Positions 48,715 to 57,256 of a stretch of 64,000 nt of DNA are shown here, in pieces. The translations under genes were made by a program, and so were the position numbers. Below the pieces are notes generated by a model. It was not told where the DNA came from. It did not search any database and saw only the letters and a program-made list of their open reading frames with translations. Source of the DNA: Lentisalinibacter orientalis (GTDB lineage: Bacteria > Pseudomonadota > Gammaproteobacteria > Steroidobacterales > Woeseiaceae); contig NZ_JAPDRJ010000001.1 in NCBI RefSeq assembly GCF_040706535.1, positions 1,674,001 through 1,738,000 of the forward strand, given 5' to 3'. How positions within the stretch are numbered: the stretch's first letter is position 1; each line of letters begins with the position of its first letter.

Positions 48715-49607
48715 GCGAAGTTGCGGACGAGGTCGCGCATGCGTTGCCTCGTCTTCCCGTCCGGCAGGGCGCCGAATCCGGCGCCGATGTTGTCCACCGC
48801 ATGCCGCGGGTTGGCCGTTTCGGTCAGCACGCAGGTCACCGCCGGGTGCGAGAGGATGAACTTGAGCGAGAACTGTGCCCAGCTGTCGCAGTCGAACTCG
48901 GCCGCCCACGACGGCAGTTTCCGGTCGCGCACCAGGCGGAACCACTCGCCGTTGATGAACGGGCGATTGACGATCACGGCGACGCCGCGCTCCAGCGCCA
49001 TCGGCAGGACCCGCTCCTCGGCTTCCGGTTCCATGAGCGAGTAGTTCACCTGCAGGACGTCCAGGGTGCCGGTGGCCATGAGGTCCATCATGGCCGGGTA
49101 GTACTCCCTGCGGTGCCGGGCGACGCCGATATGCCGGGTCAGACCCGCTTCCTTCCAGCGCCGGAACGTCCGCCAGTTCGGCACCGCCGTCTCCGGGTAG
49201 GCGTGCATGAGGTCCAGCGTCGGCTTGCCGGTGGTCGCCAGCAGCCGCGCCGCCTCGGCGCGGGCCGCCGGTTCGTCGTCGACGTCGAAGTAGGTGCCGA
49301 GGAAGACCCGGTCGCCGATCTCACGTTCGCCCACGACGTCGGCCACGACGAAGCGGCTGTCGCCGGAGCAGTCGATGTAGCGCGAGCCGTAGCGCTGGAA
49401 CATCCTGATGACGTCCCAGGAGGCGTCCCGGTCGCCCGCGCGGAAGGCATTCGAGTTGCCCATGCCGATAACAGGCAGCGAATCGCCCGTGCGCGGGATC
49501 GGCCGGACCGGCAGCTGCTTGTGCTCTGCCACGAGCGTCGGCAGCGGTGCCGTGGCAGCGAACGCCGCAGCGCCGCCGTACTTCAAAAACTGCCGTCGAG
49601 TCGCCAT
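48711..49607 (-). CDS. Tat-exported aldo/keto-reductase-like protein, degenerate active site
   Basis: This 298-residue protein begins with a twin-arginine signal (RRQFLKYGG then AAAFAATAPLPTLVA) and has an AKR TIM barrel (LDLMHAYPE, IGVARHRREYYPA, VLQVNYSLMEPEAEERVLPM). The catalytic Asp is present in RYIDCSGDSRF. The usual Tyr five residues later is Ser, and the conserved Lys region reads FLGTYFDV. Two of four AKR catalytic residues are missing, so it is probably not a normal NADPH reductase. It may be a cofactor-binding or redox-regulatory protein. A copy of the GGTGCCGGACC repeat directly precedes its start. Confidence 0.85.
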   Translation of the reverse strand: MATRRQFLKYGGAAAFAATAPLPTLVAEHKQLPVRPIPRTGDSLPVIGMGNSNAFRAGDRDASWDVIRMFQRYGSRYIDCSGDSRFVVADVVGEREIGDRVFLGTYFDVDDEPAARAEAARLLATTGKPTLDLMHAYPETAVPNWRTFRRWKEAGLTRHIGVARHRREYYPAMMDLMATGTLDVLQVNYSLMEPEAEERVLPMALERGVAVIVNRPFINGEWFRLVRDRKLPSWAAEFDCDSWAQFSLKFILSHPAVTCVLTETANPRHAVDNIGAGFGALPDGKTRQRMRDLVRNFA

Positions 49608-49608
49608 G

Positions 49609-49629
49609 AGGTGCCGGACCGAACTTTTG
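49609..49629 (-). repeat. Short dispersed repeat, copy 1
   Basis: GGTGCCGGACCGAACTTTTG followed by a second ACTTTT. It lies directly upstream of the AKR-like start and in the 38-bp gap to the CoA-ligase gene. Four more copies lie at 55853, 56005, 56105 and 58461. Confidence 0.8.
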
Positions 49630-49645
49630 CAAGTTTCGCAACTTT

Positions 49646-51400
49646 TCAGACTTCCGGCCGTTCTGCAACCCTTGAACCCTCGGAATTCCCTGCGAGTAGC
49701 CTGCGGACCAGCTCGCGCTTGAGTATTTTCCCCGTCGGATTGCGGGGCAGCGACTCGACGATCTCGAGCCGCTCAGGCCACATGAACCGTGCAACACCCG
49801 CCTCCGACAGTTGAGCGATCAGCTCCTCGAGCGACAGCGTCGCACCGGGCATCGGCACGACCACGGCGCAGATGCGCTCGCCGAGCCGCTCGTCGGGAAA
49901 GCCGATTGCGGCCGCCTCCTGCACCGACGGCAGCGCCTGGACGGCCGCCTCCAGCTCCCCGGCCGGTATCTTGAGGCCGCCACGGTTGATCACGTCCTTC
50001 AGGCGGTCGATGTAGTGATAGTAGTCGGCGTCCTCGCCGTCGCCCGCGATCTCGAAGAGCTCGCCGGAGCGGAAGTATCCCTCTCCGTCGAAGTCCCCGC
50101 GATCCACGTTGCCGTCGGCCGTCCAGTAGCCGGGGAACAACGCGGGACTGCGGAAGACGAACTCGCCCGGCCGTCCGGCGTCGGTGATCTCCGTGCCGGT
50201 CTCGATGTCGACCAGCTTCGTCTCGACACCCCGGGCGATGCGCACGCCCCAGGCGGCGCCGTCCGACTCCCGCAGCGCAGAGCCGCGGAAGCGCGGGAAG
50301 TAGCGGGCGCGCCGATGGGGATCGTCGGTCATCCCCGGGCCGGACAGCAGCGTGATGCCCTCCGTGGAGCCGAAGGCGTTCACCACCTCGATGCCGTATC
50401 GTTGCCGGAAACCCTCGATCATCCAGGCATCCAGGGGCGCCGATCCGCACAGGATGCTGCGGATGGTGGAGACATCGCGGTCGTCGAGGATGTTCTCCCG
50501 CAGGAGCGCGTTCAGCATGGCCGGCGCGGCCACCGTATGGTTGATGCCGAGCTCCTCGAGCTGATCGAGGAATATGGCCATGTCGAACGGGTTGTGCAGG
50601 GCCAGCGTGCCCTGGACCTCCAGCCACGGCATGAACAGGCCGTTGTAGCCCGCGGTATGCACCATCTGCATGGGCGCGAGCAGCCGATCGCCGTGATGCA
50701 GCCCGCCCGCGTCCCGGCAGCAGCCCCCCGTGGCGTGCCACTGGTTGTGGCTGCGCGGCACGCACTTCGGGTCGCCGGTGGTGCCGGACGTCCAGTGCAT
50801 GGTAACGATCTCGTCCGCGCCGACGCTCAACCCGTTCAGGTAGGTCTCCAGCGCTTCGTCGTCATGCGGCAGTGACCTCACGTCGACCAGGTCTCCGTCG
50901 CCGTCGCCGAACGCGAGTACCGTCGTCTTCGGCGCACCGGGCTCGGCGAGGATGGCGCGCACCGTCTCCGCCGGCCGCTGATCCTTGAATCGGGACAGGG
51001 TCAGTACGCAGGCGGGCCGCACGTGCCGGAGGATGCGCCGCATGTCCCGCGCTCCGTAGGCCAGCATCACCGGCGAGGCGATGGCGCCGAGCCGTGCGCA
51101 GGCCAGGAACGCGACGACGATCTCCACGATGTTCGGCAGCTGTACGACGACCACCGAGTCCTTGCGCACGCCGGCGCGAAGCAGGGCGGCGGCGAGTGCG
51201 TCGACGGCCGCGTCCGTCTGGCGGAAACTCAGCCGCCGCGGCTCGCCGTAGCAGAACGCCGGCCGGTCGGGCGCGTCGACGAGGGCGAGTTGCTCCGGCG
51301 CGGCCGCGACGCAATCGCGGAACAGATCGTCGACCGTGACGTCTCCCCACCAGCCGCTGGCACGATAGCGTTCCAGCGTGGCGTCGTCGTCGAGGATCAT
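49646..51400 (-). CDS. AMP-forming acyl-CoA ligase/synthetase
   Basis: This 584-residue protein belongs to the ANL superfamily. The P-loop TMHWTSGTTGDPK, the adenine-binding NAFGSTEGI, HYIDRLKDVINRGGLKI (hinge and A8 motif) and NPTGKILKREL with the catalytic Lys are all present. It activates a carboxylic acid as acyl-AMP and transfers it to CoA. The substrate pocket cannot be read with confidence. The NTF2-like and flavoprotein genes upstream on the same strand suggest a small catabolic or side-chain degradation unit. Confidence 0.92.
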   Translation of the reverse strand: MILDDDATLERYRASGWWGDVTVDDLFRDCVAAAPEQLALVDAPDRPAFCYGEPRRLSFRQTDAAVDALAAALLRAGVRKDSVVVVQLPNIVEIVVAFLACARLGAIASPVMLAYGARDMRRILRHVRPACVLTLSRFKDQRPAETVRAILAEPGAPKTTVLAFGDGDGDLVDVRSLPHDDEALETYLNGLSVGADEIVTMHWTSGTTGDPKCVPRSHNQWHATGGCCRDAGGLHHGDRLLAPMQMVHTAGYNGLFMPWLEVQGTLALHNPFDMAIFLDQLEELGINHTVAAPAMLNALLRENILDDRDVSTIRSILCGSAPLDAWMIEGFRQRYGIEVVNAFGSTEGITLLSGPGMTDDPHRRARYFPRFRGSALRESDGAAWGVRIARGVETKLVDIETGTEITDAGRPGEFVFRSPALFPGYWTADGNVDRGDFDGEGYFRSGELFEIAGDGEDADYYHYIDRLKDVINRGGLKIPAGELEAAVQALPSVQEAAAIGFPDERLGERICAVVVPMPGATLSLEELIAQLSEAGVARFMWPERLEIVESLPRNPTGKILKRELVRRLLAGNSEGSRVAERPEV

Positions 51401-51416
51401 CGATCTTTCTCCCGGG

Positions 51417-51839
51417 TCAGCCGGCCATCGAATCCGCGACCTTCAGCAACCAGGGATTGGAGTCGCCCTTGGTCATGTTCATGTAGCCTGGCATGTCGAA
51501 ATAGTCGCGCGCCCGCCAGATGCGTCCGTCCCTGATCTGGTAGATCCCCATGTATGGCATGCGGACGGTGACGCCGTCGGGCTGGTCGTACTCGTCGATG
51601 CCCTCGAAGATGATCTTCTCGTCGTCTTCCAGGTAATTGACGATGCGCCAGCGACTGGCCGCCTGGTGGGGCCACAGCATCGTGATGCCTTTCTTCAGGA
51701 AATCCTTGCCCTCGAAGGGCCGGGTGCCGACGTGGTAGTGGTAGACGACGTCGTCGTGGAAACAGTCGAGGACCGCGTCCAGGTCCTTCGCCTTCATCGA
51801 GTCGATGTAGCGTTGCACCGCATCGTAGGCCTTACCCAT
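51417..51839 (-). CDS. NTF2/SnoaL-like protein
   Basis: The ATG at 51839 gives 140 residues and overlaps the flavoprotein gene by 8 bp. The product reads AVQRYIDSMKAKDLDAVLDC, then DDVVYHYHVGTRPFEGKDFL, then MGIYQIRDGRIWRARDYFDM. This is the cone-shaped NTF2 fold used by polyketide cyclases, dehydratases and ketosteroid isomerases. It is likely a small enzyme of the same pathway as the CoA ligase. Confidence 0.85.
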   Translation of the reverse strand: MGKAYDAVQRYIDSMKAKDLDAVLDCFHDDVVYHYHVGTRPFEGKDFLKKGITMLWPHQAASRWRIVNYLEDDEKIIFEGIDEYDQPDGVTVRMPYMGIYQIRDGRIWRARDYFDMPGYMNMTKGDSNPWLLKVADSMAG

Positions 51840-53223
51840 GTCTTTCTCCCCTCTGCTGGTTGTGCATCCGTTGTTCAAGTATCCGGTCCACGGCCATCCG
51901 CGCGCTCTTGGCCGCCGCCGGCGTCGCCACGTAGCCCTGCGGGCCGCAGCCGTCGCCCACGTTGAAAAGATTTGGCAGCGGCGTCTCCACCGGTATGTTG
52001 TAGCCGGGCCATGATCGCGCCACGACGTCCGGATCGTCGATGTCGCGCAGCTGCACGTCGAGGAAGCGCCCGCCCTTCGCATCGAAGTCCGGGAACAGCG
52101 TCCTGACGTCGGCCATGTTCGCGCGCCGCTCGTCTTCACGGTCCATGGGCTCGAGGCAGCTCCTGGGCGTGCCGTAGAAGGACGTGAGGTGGCGGCCGTC
52201 GTGGGACCACTCGGGACAGATGTTGGTGAGCGGCACGCCGGTCACGATGCGTTCCAGGCCCGCCGCGAGGAACGCGGAGCGCGGTTCGAACAGCGGTTCG
52301 TCGGAGACCACGTAGGTGGCGACGATGGGGGTCGGCCGGATCCGCTGCGCGAGCCGTTGCGTGTAGTCCCCGCCGAGCGCCTGCTCGCCCGCCAGTTCGA
52401 CGGTGACGGACGGGCCGGTATTGCTGATGACGATGTCGGCCGGCAGCGTTTCCTCCTGTCCGCCGTTCTCGATGCGCACGCCGGTGGCGCGGCCGTCGGC
52501 GGTCTCGATGGCGAGCGTCGGCGTCTCCAGCAGCACCCGGCCGCCGTTGGCCTCGATGACCCGCGCCAGTGCTTCGCTGACCGACACGAAACCGCCGGGC
52601 AGCAACGCGTACTTGTCCATCCTCGCCTCGGTGGCCGCGAAGTGCGCGAACCAGTGCCGGGCCGGGTACTCGAAGTCGTTGACCGCGGAGACGGCCGAGG
52701 TGATGGCGTGGAACAGCGCCAGAAGATCCTCGTTGTCCGTGTACTGCTCCAGCCATTCGCGGAAGGTGGGGCCGTCTTCTCCCACGTCCGTTGCCTGGCG
52801 GTCGCGGAAGGCCTTGCCGATCTTCGTGATGGACAGCTCCAGGCCCACCCGCGCCATCGCCTTCTTCGAGCCGCCGCCGTGGACCTTCATGAACATCTCG
52901 AGCATCTTGCCCGTGCCGCTCTTCGCCGGCAGTGGCACGAACTCGTCGCCACCGCGGATCCAGAACCACATCTCGCTGACCGGCCGCACCTCGAACTCGG
53001 CGCCGACCTCCTCGCAGATGCTCGGCAGGATGCCCCGGAGCTGGTACGACACCGCGCCCCGCGGCAGTCGATAGCCTTCGATGTCCTGCGTACGGGTGCG
53101 GCCGCCGACGGTGTTCAGCTTCTCGCAGACGGTCACCCGGTAACCCTGCCGGGCGAGGAGGGCGCCTGCGCACATGCCGCCGACGCCGGCGCCGATGATG
53201 ACCACGTGTTCTCTTTCGTTCAT
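51832..53223 (-). CDS. CrtI/PYROXD2-like FAD oxidoreductase 3
   Basis: This 463-residue flavoprotein has HVVIIGAGVGGMCAGALLAR, the second motif VCEKLNTVGGRTRTQ, and a C-terminal LFNVGDGCGPQGYVATPAAA. It is related to the two at 33.3-36.4 kb but more divergent. It may introduce a double bond into an acyl or steroid-like substrate, consistent with the CoA ligase and NTF2-like genes that follow. The TetR gene lies 32 bp upstream. Confidence 0.9.
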   Translation of the reverse strand: MNEREHVVIIGAGVGGMCAGALLARQGYRVTVCEKLNTVGGRTRTQDIEGYRLPRGAVSYQLRGILPSICEEVGAEFEVRPVSEMWFWIRGGDEFVPLPAKSGTGKMLEMFMKVHGGGSKKAMARVGLELSITKIGKAFRDRQATDVGEDGPTFREWLEQYTDNEDLLALFHAITSAVSAVNDFEYPARHWFAHFAATEARMDKYALLPGGFVSVSEALARVIEANGGRVLLETPTLAIETADGRATGVRIENGGQEETLPADIVISNTGPSVTVELAGEQALGGDYTQRLAQRIRPTPIVATYVVSDEPLFEPRSAFLAAGLERIVTGVPLTNICPEWSHDGRHLTSFYGTPRSCLEPMDREDERRANMADVRTLFPDFDAKGGRFLDVQLRDIDDPDVVARSWPGYNIPVETPLPNLFNVGDGCGPQGYVATPAAAKSARMAVDRILEQRMHNQQRGERHG

Positions 53224-53255
53224 GTCGATTCCTGTCTGATTATCGCGCCGAGGGG

Positions 53256-53852
53256 TCAGGCGGGCGCCGGCAAGCGGAGCCCGCCGAGGATGAAGTCCCA
53301 GAGCTCGCGGGTGAGTGCCTCCCGGGTCGGACGCGGGTCGGCGGCGAGGGCCTGTCCCGCCGCGTGCCGCACACCGCCGCAGATCATGGCGGCGAGGATG
53401 TCCGGGTCGTACTGCGTGGGGATCTGTCCGCGCTGCTGGCCCTTGGCGATGTTCCGGGCGGCCAGCGCGATGACCCGGCGCCAGCGCTCGCCCTCGACGG
53501 CGGCCACGCCGGGGTCGCGGGCCAGGCGCGAGATGATGATGGCGGCGAGCGGATGGTCGTAGAGGAAGTCGATCAGGCTGGAGATGCGTTCGCGTTCGCG
53601 CACCGTCCAGTCGTCCGGCGGCAGGTCGGACAGGTCTATCGCCTGGTCCAGTTCGTCGTAGAAGTTGTCGACTACGGCGGCGATTAGCCCCGATTTTGAG
53701 CCGAAACGGTGATACGGCAGACCCACGGACACGCCCGCACGACGAGCGACTTCCTGTAACTCGAAGTCACCGTCACCGTCGACCAGGGCGTCTGCCGCCG
53801 CGGCGACGATCATCTCGCGGCTGCGTTCCGAACGGGCCGTCCGTGCCGCCAT
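53256..53852 (-). CDS. TetR-family repressor
   Basis: From ATG 53852 the 198-residue protein has an HTH (REMIVAAAADALVDGDGDFE, then LQEVARRAGVSVGLPYHRFG) and a helical ligand domain. The intergenic AATTGAATTCAATT palindrome is a likely operator. It stands between the flavoprotein/NTF2/CoA-ligase operon and the divergent aldo-keto reductase, and probably controls both. Confidence 0.92.
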   Translation of the reverse strand: MAARTARSERSREMIVAAAADALVDGDGDFELQEVARRAGVSVGLPYHRFGSKSGLIAAVVDNFYDELDQAIDLSDLPPDDWTVRERERISSLIDFLYDHPLAAIIISRLARDPGVAAVEGERWRRVIALAARNIAKGQQRGQIPTQYDPDILAAMICGGVRHAAGQALAADPRPTREALTRELWDFILGGLRLPAPA

Positions 53853-53873
53853 GTTTGCTCCCCACCAATATTG

Positions 53874-53887
53874 AATTGAATTCAATT
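53874..53887. promoter_or_regulatory. TetR operator
   Basis: AATTGAATTCAATT is a perfect 14-bp palindrome 22 bp upstream of tetR and about 155 bp before the aldo-keto reductase start. Confidence 0.65.
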
Positions 53888-54041
53888 ATGATTGCCTGGC
53901 CTTGGTTTGTCCAGCCCCACCGGGTGCCGCTGAATTGCGGAAGTTCAATGTACTTATGCGGCGGGTGGCTTACCGTGGTCCAGGCTCGGGTGCCTGCCGG
54001 TTTCCCGGGCGTCTTACGGAGGTGACAGCAGAGAGGCCTGC

Positions 54042-55040
54042 ATGGAGTACTACCGCATCCCCGATACCGACCTGGAGGTGTCCCGCATCGCGCTCGGCAC
54101 CTGGGCCATCGGCTGTTTCATGTGGGGCGGCACCGAGAAACGCCGATCCATCGAGACCGTGCACGCCGCGCTGGACAGGGGCGTCAATCTCGTCGACACG
54201 GCGCCGGTCTACGGATTTGGCACGTCCGAGCAGATCGTCGGCGAGGCGCTGCGGGAATACGACGGCGACGGGCCGGTTCACGTCTCCACGAAGGTGGGGC
54301 TGGACTGGACCGACGACGAGCGGATCTTCCGCAACGGCAGCCGCGACCGGGTTCGCTACGAGATCAACGCATCCCTGAAGCGCCTGAATCGGGACGTCAT
54401 CGACATCTACTTCGTGCACTGGCCGGACTGCACCCGGCCCGTCGCCGAAACCGCGGGGGCGATGCGCGAGCTGCTCGACGAAGGGCTCATCCGGGCGGTC
54501 GGCGTCAGCAACTTCACGCCGGACCAGATCGCCGCGTTCCGGGAGGAGTGCCCCGTGCACGTCTGCCAGCCGCCCTACAACATCCTCGAGCGCGGCATCG
54601 AGGCGAACGTCAAGCCGTACTGCGAGCGCCGCGGCCTGCCGTTGATGACCTACGGCGCGCTCTGCCGCGGCCTGCTGACCGGCAAGATGTCCCGCGACCG
54701 GGAGTTCGAGGGCGACGACCTGCGCAAGGCCGATCCCAAGTTCGCGGAACCCCGTTTCGAGCGCTACCTGGCGGCGGCGGATCTGGAAAAGCTCGTCCGG
54801 CGGATGACCGGCAAGTCACTCCTCGCGTTCAGTCTGCGCTGGGTGCTGGAGCAGGGTGTGCCGATCGCGATCTGGGGCGGACGCAAACCCGCGCAGATGG
54901 AGCCCATCGGCGAGGTGTTCGGCTGGTCCATGGACCTGGCGCTGCTTTCGTCGGTGGACGGCATCCTGAACGAGCACATCGACCATGCCGTGGGCCCCGA
55001 GTTCATGGCGCCGCCGACCGGGCTCGAACCCGACCGGTAG
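54042..55040 (+). CDS. Aldo/keto reductase
   Basis: This 332-residue TIM-barrel protein has the complete catalytic tetrad: Asp in NLVDTAP, Tyr in VYGFGTSEQIVGEALRE, Lys in VSTKVGL and His in DIYFVHWPD. The GVSNFTPDQI and final cofactor segment are also present. It reduces aldehydes or ketones with NADPH. It is divergent from the TetR gene and likely under its control. Confidence 0.93.
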   Translation: MEYYRIPDTDLEVSRIALGTWAIGCFMWGGTEKRRSIETVHAALDRGVNLVDTAPVYGFGTSEQIVGEALREYDGDGPVHVSTKVGLDWTDDERIFRNGSRDRVRYEINASLKRLNRDVIDIYFVHWPDCTRPVAETAGAMRELLDEGLIRAVGVSNFTPDQIAAFREECPVHVCQPPYNILERGIEANVKPYCERRGLPLMTYGALCRGLLTGKMSRDREFEGDDLRKADPKFAEPRFERYLAAADLEKLVRRMTGKSLLAFSLRWVLEQGVPIAIWGGRKPAQMEPIGEVFGWSMDLALLSSVDGILNEHIDHAVGPEFMAPPTGLEPDR

Positions 55041-55055
55041 GATGGTGCGCCGGGG

Positions 55056-55802
55056 TCAGCCCAGCACGTAGTACTGGAAGGCCAGCAGGGCGGCGAAGGA
55101 CAGCACTACCGCAACGCCCGCCGTAGAACCGGAGACGCGATCCAGGGCATCCGGTATGAGCTCCGAGAAGACCATCCAGATCATGGCGCCGGCGGCGAGG
55201 CCGAGTCCGACCGGCAGCCAGGGCTCGAAAGCGAGCACGAAGAGAAAGGCGGGCACCGCCATGAGCGGCTGGGGCAGACTGGTGAAGATGCTCCAGGCCC
55301 CGGCCTTCCATACCGGCGTCCCTCGCGGGATCAGCACGAGACTGATGGCGAGTCCCTCGGGGATGTTGTGCACGGCGATCGCCGATGCGATGAACACGCC
55401 GAGTGCCTCGCTGCCGCCGAACGAGACGCCGACGCCCACCCCTTCCGCGAAGGAGTGAGTCGTCATGATGCCGAGGATGAGCAGCGCCTTGCGCGCGTCC
55501 GCGCCTTTCAGTTCGGCGACGTCGACGCCGCCGCCCCGACCGGCCAGCAGGCGGTCGGCGACGACCACGAGCAGCAGGCCGAGCAGGATGCCGGCGATGG
55601 TACGGCCGGGCGACGCGCCGAAGCCCTCGGCGATGAGGCTGTGGCTGGCGGCCAGCATGAGGCCGGCGGCCGCGGCGCTGGACACGCCGAGCCACCACCG
55701 GCTGATGCCGCTCACGAACAGGAACGGCAGGGCACCCAACCCGGTGGCTGCGGCGGTGATGGCTGCCGCGGCGGCAACGGTCCAGACGTTGACGTCGATC
55801 AT
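55056..55802 (-). CDS. ZIP-family metal transporter
   Basis: This 248-residue membrane protein has about eight segments with the two ZIP metal motifs: HSFAEGVGVG in TM4 and HNIPEGLAISL in TM5. It imports zinc or other divalent metals down the gradient. It is convergent with the aldo-keto reductase. Confidence 0.93.
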   Translation of the reverse strand: MIDVNVWTVAAAAAITAAATGLGALPFLFVSGISRWWLGVSSAAAAGLMLAASHSLIAEGFGASPGRTIAGILLGLLLVVVADRLLAGRGGGVDVAELKGADARKALLILGIMTTHSFAEGVGVGVSFGGSEALGVFIASAIAVHNIPEGLAISLVLIPRGTPVWKAGAWSIFTSLPQPLMAVPAFLFVLAFEPWLPVGLGLAAGAMIWMVFSELIPDALDRVSGSTAGVAVVLSFAALLAFQYYVLG

Positions 55803-55852
55803 GCTCCCAGCGTAGCGGAAGATCGCGGAAGGTGTACGGGTGGTACGGGAGC

Positions 55853-56126
55853 AGGTGCCGGACCGAACTTTTGTGACTTATTGAACTTTTGGGCGGGCGC
55901 ACGGAGTTGAACTTTGCTGCCTGTACGGTCTGGCGGGGGTCGGAAAGGGACTGGGGACCTGATACAGTCGTGGTCCAAAAGGTTCCGGCTGTAACTAATG
56001 AGTCAGGTGCCGGACCGAACTTTTGTGACTTTTCGAACTTAATGTGCCGTGCGGGCTTGCCTGCAAGCCGGCACCACTTCGATCGTGCATAAGTTGCAAA
56101 AGTCCAAAAAGTTCGGTCCGGCACCT
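55853..56126. repeat. Cluster of three copies of the GGTGCCGGACC repeat
   Basis: Copies start at 55853 and 56005 in one orientation and at 56105 in the other, inside a 344-bp gene-free gap. The first two share an extended arm (ACTTTTGTGACTT then GAACTT). The third directly precedes the ribosome binding site of the saccharopine-dehydrogenase-like gene. The rest of the gap shows nothing recognisable. Confidence 0.8.
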
Positions 56127-56146
56127 CAAAAAGTCGAGGAGGCGAA

Positions 56147-57217
56147 ATGTCGTTCAAGAAGGTCGCGGTACTGGGTATTGGCAAGGTGGGCAAGCTGGCG
56201 GCGCTGCTGCTGGAGGAGTCCGGTTTCGACGTGACTGGTATCGACAGCCGCAAGCTCGACCTCGGCACCTCGTTCCCCATCGTCCAGGCGGATATGGGCG
56301 ATACCGCGGGCCTCACCGAGGTCCTCAGGCCCTACGAGGCCGTGCTGTCCTGCCTTCCGTACGCGCTCAACACGGAGGTCGCCCGCGCCGCCCACGGCCT
56401 CGGCATCCACTACTTCGACCTCACCGAAGACGTGCCCACCACCGCTGCCATCCGTGAACTCAGCGAGACCTCGAAGGGCATCATGGCGCCCCAGTGCGGT
56501 CTCGCACCCGGCTTCGTCGGCATCGTCGCCTCCCATCTCGCCCGCCAGTTCGACCGCGTCCGCTCCATCAAGATGCGCGTCGGCGCGCTGCCCCAGAACC
56601 CGACGGGCCTGCTCGGCTACAACTTCAACTGGTCACCCGAGGGCGTGGTCAACGAGTACCTGAACGATTGCGAGGTCATCGAGGAAGGTGTCCACAAGTG
56701 GGTCTCCCCGATGGAGTGGGTCGAGACCGTCTATGTCAACGGTCACAAGCTCGAGGCCTTCACCACCTCGGGCGGCCTCGGCACCATGTGCGAGACCTTC
56801 AAGGACCACGTCGAAAACCTCGACTACAAGACCATGCGCTATCCGGGCCACGTGGATCTCATGAACTTCTTCTTCCACGAGCTGCTGATGCGCGAGCGCC
56901 GCGACCTCGCCGGCGAAATCCTGACCAACGCCAAACCGCCCGTCGACGAGGACGTGGTCCACGTCCACATCTCGGCAGAGGGCTGGAAGGGCGACGAGCT
57001 GTCCCGCCGCGAGTTCGTTCGCTCCTACTATCCGCAGAAGGTCCGCGACGAACGCTTCACTGCGATCGCCTGGACGACGTCGGCGTCCGTCACCGCCGTC
57101 ATCGAGATGGTCCGGGACGGCAAACTGCCTCAGCAGGGTTTCCTGAAGCAGGAGGACATCCCGGTGACGCCATACCTGCAGACGCGCACGGGCGGCATGT
57201 TCGGCGAAAAAGTCTAG
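56147..57217 (+). CDS. Saccharopine dehydrogenase-like protein
   Basis: This 356-residue protein starts after GAGGAGGCGAA. It has a Rossmann start VAVLGIGKVGKLAALLLEES, then VLSCLPYALNTEVARAAHGL, then HYFDLTEDVPTTAAIRELSE, then IMAPQCGLAPGFVGI with the typical A-P-G motif. It is the saccharopine dehydrogenase/L-lysine-6-dehydrogenase type, which forms or breaks a C-N bond with NAD(P). No lysine genes are nearby, so the substrate is open. Confidence 0.88.
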   Translation: MSFKKVAVLGIGKVGKLAALLLEESGFDVTGIDSRKLDLGTSFPIVQADMGDTAGLTEVLRPYEAVLSCLPYALNTEVARAAHGLGIHYFDLTEDVPTTAAIRELSETSKGIMAPQCGLAPGFVGIVASHLARQFDRVRSIKMRVGALPQNPTGLLGYNFNWSPEGVVNEYLNDCEVIEEGVHKWVSPMEWVETVYVNGHKLEAFTTSGGLGTMCETFKDHVENLDYKTMRYPGHVDLMNFFFHELLMRERRDLAGEILTNAKPPVDEDVVHVHISAEGWKGDELSRREFVRSYYPQKVRDERFTAIAWTTSASVTAVIEMVRDGKLPQQGFLKQEDIPVTPYLQTRTGGMFGEKV

Positions 57218-57256
57218 GCGTATCGAAAGCACGGGACGGAAGGCTACACTTCGTGT

